From contig CM067310.1 of NCBI GenBank assembly GCA_034231615.1, positions 4,074,510 through 4,138,509 on the forward strand: a stretch of DNA of 64,000 nt. Direction: 5' to 3'. Origin of the DNA: Meghimatium bilineatum. Its lineage: Eukaryota > Mollusca > Gastropoda > Stylommatophora > Philomycidae. The position numbers and the translations under genes are program-made. The notes beneath the pieces were generated by a model. It was not told where the DNA came from, did no database searches, and saw nothing but the letters and a program-made list of their open reading frames with translations. Shown here piece by piece: positions 62,306-64,000 of this stretch (position 1 is the stretch's first letter; every line of letters starts with the position of its first letter).

Positions 62306-62851
62306 CTTGAGACTAACGGGAATTGAACCAGTCCGTTCTACGGCACCAAATCGCCTAGCAACAATTGCAGACGCGTTTTTCAGTACTTGACTAACCGCAT
62401 CTCCAAAAAAAGATGCGATTTCATCAAGCCATTCAAATCGTGCACACAAAGTCACCCGAACGGACCAATCGAGACAAGGACTATTACAACAACAACAAAC
62501 ATCCCATACAGGTATTGAAATATCCTCAGTAACAACAAACACATAACATAATATCCATATTAGTTATACAAGGGCCGATAGGTCTTCTTGTAAACATGGA
62601 TAACATATATAGACAATATATATAGACAATAGGATATTTCAATACCTGTAGGGGATGTTTGTTGTTGTTGTAATAGTCCTTGTCTCGATTGGTCCGTTCG
62701 GGTGACTTTGTGTGCACGATTTGAATGGCTTGATGAAATCGCATCTTTTTTTGGAGATGCGGTTAGTCAAGTACTGAAAAACGCGTGTGCAATTGTTGCT
62801 AGGCGATTTGGTGCCGTAGAACGGACTGGTTCAATTCCCGTTAGTCTCAAG
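62306..62851. repeat. Near-perfect 220-bp inverted repeat with 106-nt loop
   Basis: Left arm 62306-62525, right arm 62632-62851. I found only about two mismatches (near 62377/62780 and 62506/62651). Each outer end carries TAACGGGAATTGAACC, whose reverse GGTTCAATTCCCGTTA fits a Pol III B box and T-arm. Diverged relatives: 5985-6115, 31842-32075, 58759-59143. Could be a long-TIR/foldback element or two tRNA-derived units in opposition. It lies within LINE debris and, if exon 1 of the BtpA-family gene is beyond 64000, in its first intron. Confidence 0.93.
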
Positions 62852-62869
62852 ACTTTAAAAAAAATTGTC

Positions 62870-63835
62870 CTCTGGCTTCCTACTTAAATTTACTTGTATA
62901 ATGATATTCTTTGGACCTTTCAATAACATTTCATGCCAATATTTTCTTTTCCATTGCAGATGTCGTTACCCACATCTCTCAACCACATGTTGCCACTGGA
63001 AAGATATAGCTTATTAATAGTTGTAACATGGCATCAATAATGACACCTCGGCTAAGAAGATGAACGAGCTATTGCTCAGCTCTTCTGTCGAGTTCTTCCT
63101 AAACCGGAACGAGGCTTGTGAATGAAAAAAGGTTCAGTACCCGATGGGCACAAACGGTCTTTGTTTTTCTGTTTACCCCTTGCCATAGATTTTTCATCTG
63201 TGATGTTTTTTGTAGGCCCATTGCTAATCTCTTTATGATCTCTGCAGAGCAATCTCAGGTGTTGTTGATGGTTGACCTGAGATATTCAAAGTTGCTGACA
63301 TTTTGTAATTGTTCTTTGTCAATGACTATTGTAGGTGTGAGTTCATCTCTGCTGATACGCATTATTTTTGTCTTTTTTGCATAAGGAAAAAGATGTGCCT
63401 CCTTATGATGTTTGACTGACATCATGATGTGTTCTAAATCTGTGGTGCTCCTTAATATTAGTGTGGTGTAATTTGCATACCTAATTTCTGGGATTTCATA
63501 TCCTCCGATATTAAGGATTGAAACTGTTCATAACATGGGTCTTCTTGTACATTTGTACATTTCACATGATGTTTTCTGCATATATGTTGAACAGGTGTGG
63601 TGAGAAAATACATCCCTGTCTGACTCCTTCTTGGACTCAAACCAGTCAAATGTTTATTCCTCAAGGGGGACAGAATCCCGTTGTTCCTGATAAAGCATTT
63701 TGAGTGATATAAGATGGTGTGGGAAGCCCATGCTTTCCATTATGTTCCATAAATTATGGCATGTTACTTAGTCAAATGTCTTTTAGTAGTCAATGAAACA
63801 GGTGTATATGTCTGCATTTAACTCTCTGTCGCCTG
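62870..63835 (-). mobile_element. LINE reverse transcriptase fragment
   Basis: Reverse strand, from about 63800: IYTCFIDY and KAFD-like (motif A region), NKHLTGLSPRRSQTGMYFLT then TPVQHICRKHHVKC (RQGCxLSPxLFNxYxExIM, motif B region). Downstream part to 62870 decayed. Probably the same insertion as 61990-62300. Confidence 0.62.
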
Positions 63836-63838
63836 AAT

Positions 63839-64000
63839 GTTGCCAGGGCCCGAAAGGGGAGCAAAGAATAGCAACACTGTTTACCTTCCACGCATGTCGT
63901 AAAAGGCGACTACGGAGGTTATGGGATGGAGTTGGCTGTCCCATCCCATATAGGGTCAGTGACCCAAAGCCATGCTGAAGTCGGATTGTGAGACTGAAAG
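63839..64000 (+). mobile_element. SINE-L, cut by window end
   Basis: TGTTGCCAGGGCCCGAAAGG, TGTCGTAAAAGGCGACTACG, CCCATCCCATATAGGGTCAG. Close to consensus; continues past 64000. Confidence 0.88.

Noticed and set aside
62702-62887. Two open frames encoding the same 50-residue peptide in opposite directions (also 62542-62297)
   Set aside because: Consequence of the inverted repeat; the frame runs through the tRNA-like box and has no protein family support.

Overview
This is AT-rich, intron-containing animal nuclear DNA. Four conserved host genes can be read exon by exon: the 3' end of a USP10-like ubiquitin protease (+, to 2259), a complete RAB5IF/OPTI-like small membrane protein gene (+, 15171-21985), a complete 13-exon NOP9 gene (-, 48530-24985) and a 5'-incomplete BtpA/F13E9.13-family gene (-, 61669-53994). 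The repeats (RTE-like and RNase H-bearing non-LTR retrotransposons, GAA-tailed SINEs containing a TGTCGTAAAAGGCGACTAA box, hAT and mariner remnants) suggest a lophotrochozoan, possibly a mollusc. That placement is inference and tentative.

Layout. 1-2.3 kb: last two USP10-like exons. 2.3-15.2 kb: intergenic, filled with LINE 3' ends and SINEs. 15.2-22 kb: RAB5IF with three introns, carrying a LINE RNase H fragment, a 48/29-bp tandem array and pogo-like MITEs. 22-25 kb: 3-kb interval where RAB5IF and NOP9 converge. 25-48.5 kb: NOP9, whose introns hold at least one minisatellite for nearly every exon plus many SINEs. 48.5-53.9 kb: hAT debris with an RTE LINE inserted in it, then plain AT-rich DNA and a 24-bp array. 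54-61.7 kb: BtpA-family gene, with about 1.3 kb of 23-bp satellite in its last intron. 61.7-64 kb: LINE reverse transcriptase remains interrupted by a nearly perfect 220-bp inverted repeat.

The host genes do not form a pathway: deubiquitination, membrane-protein/respirasome assembly, small-subunit rRNA maturation and an uncharacterised TIM-barrel family. What stands out is the repeats: (1) minisatellites with 22-38 bp units often lie within tens of bases of splice sites, and in one case the splice donor itself is triplicated in frame; (2) two GAA-tailed SINE families share a 3' module and have target-site duplications; (3) a 99%-identical inverted repeat; (4) a GC-AG intron in RAB5IF. I recognised no LTR element, Polinton, CRISPR array, rRNA or confident tRNA gene. 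Exon coordinates were read by eye from splice consensus, reading phase and family similarity recalled from memory; no alignment was run.
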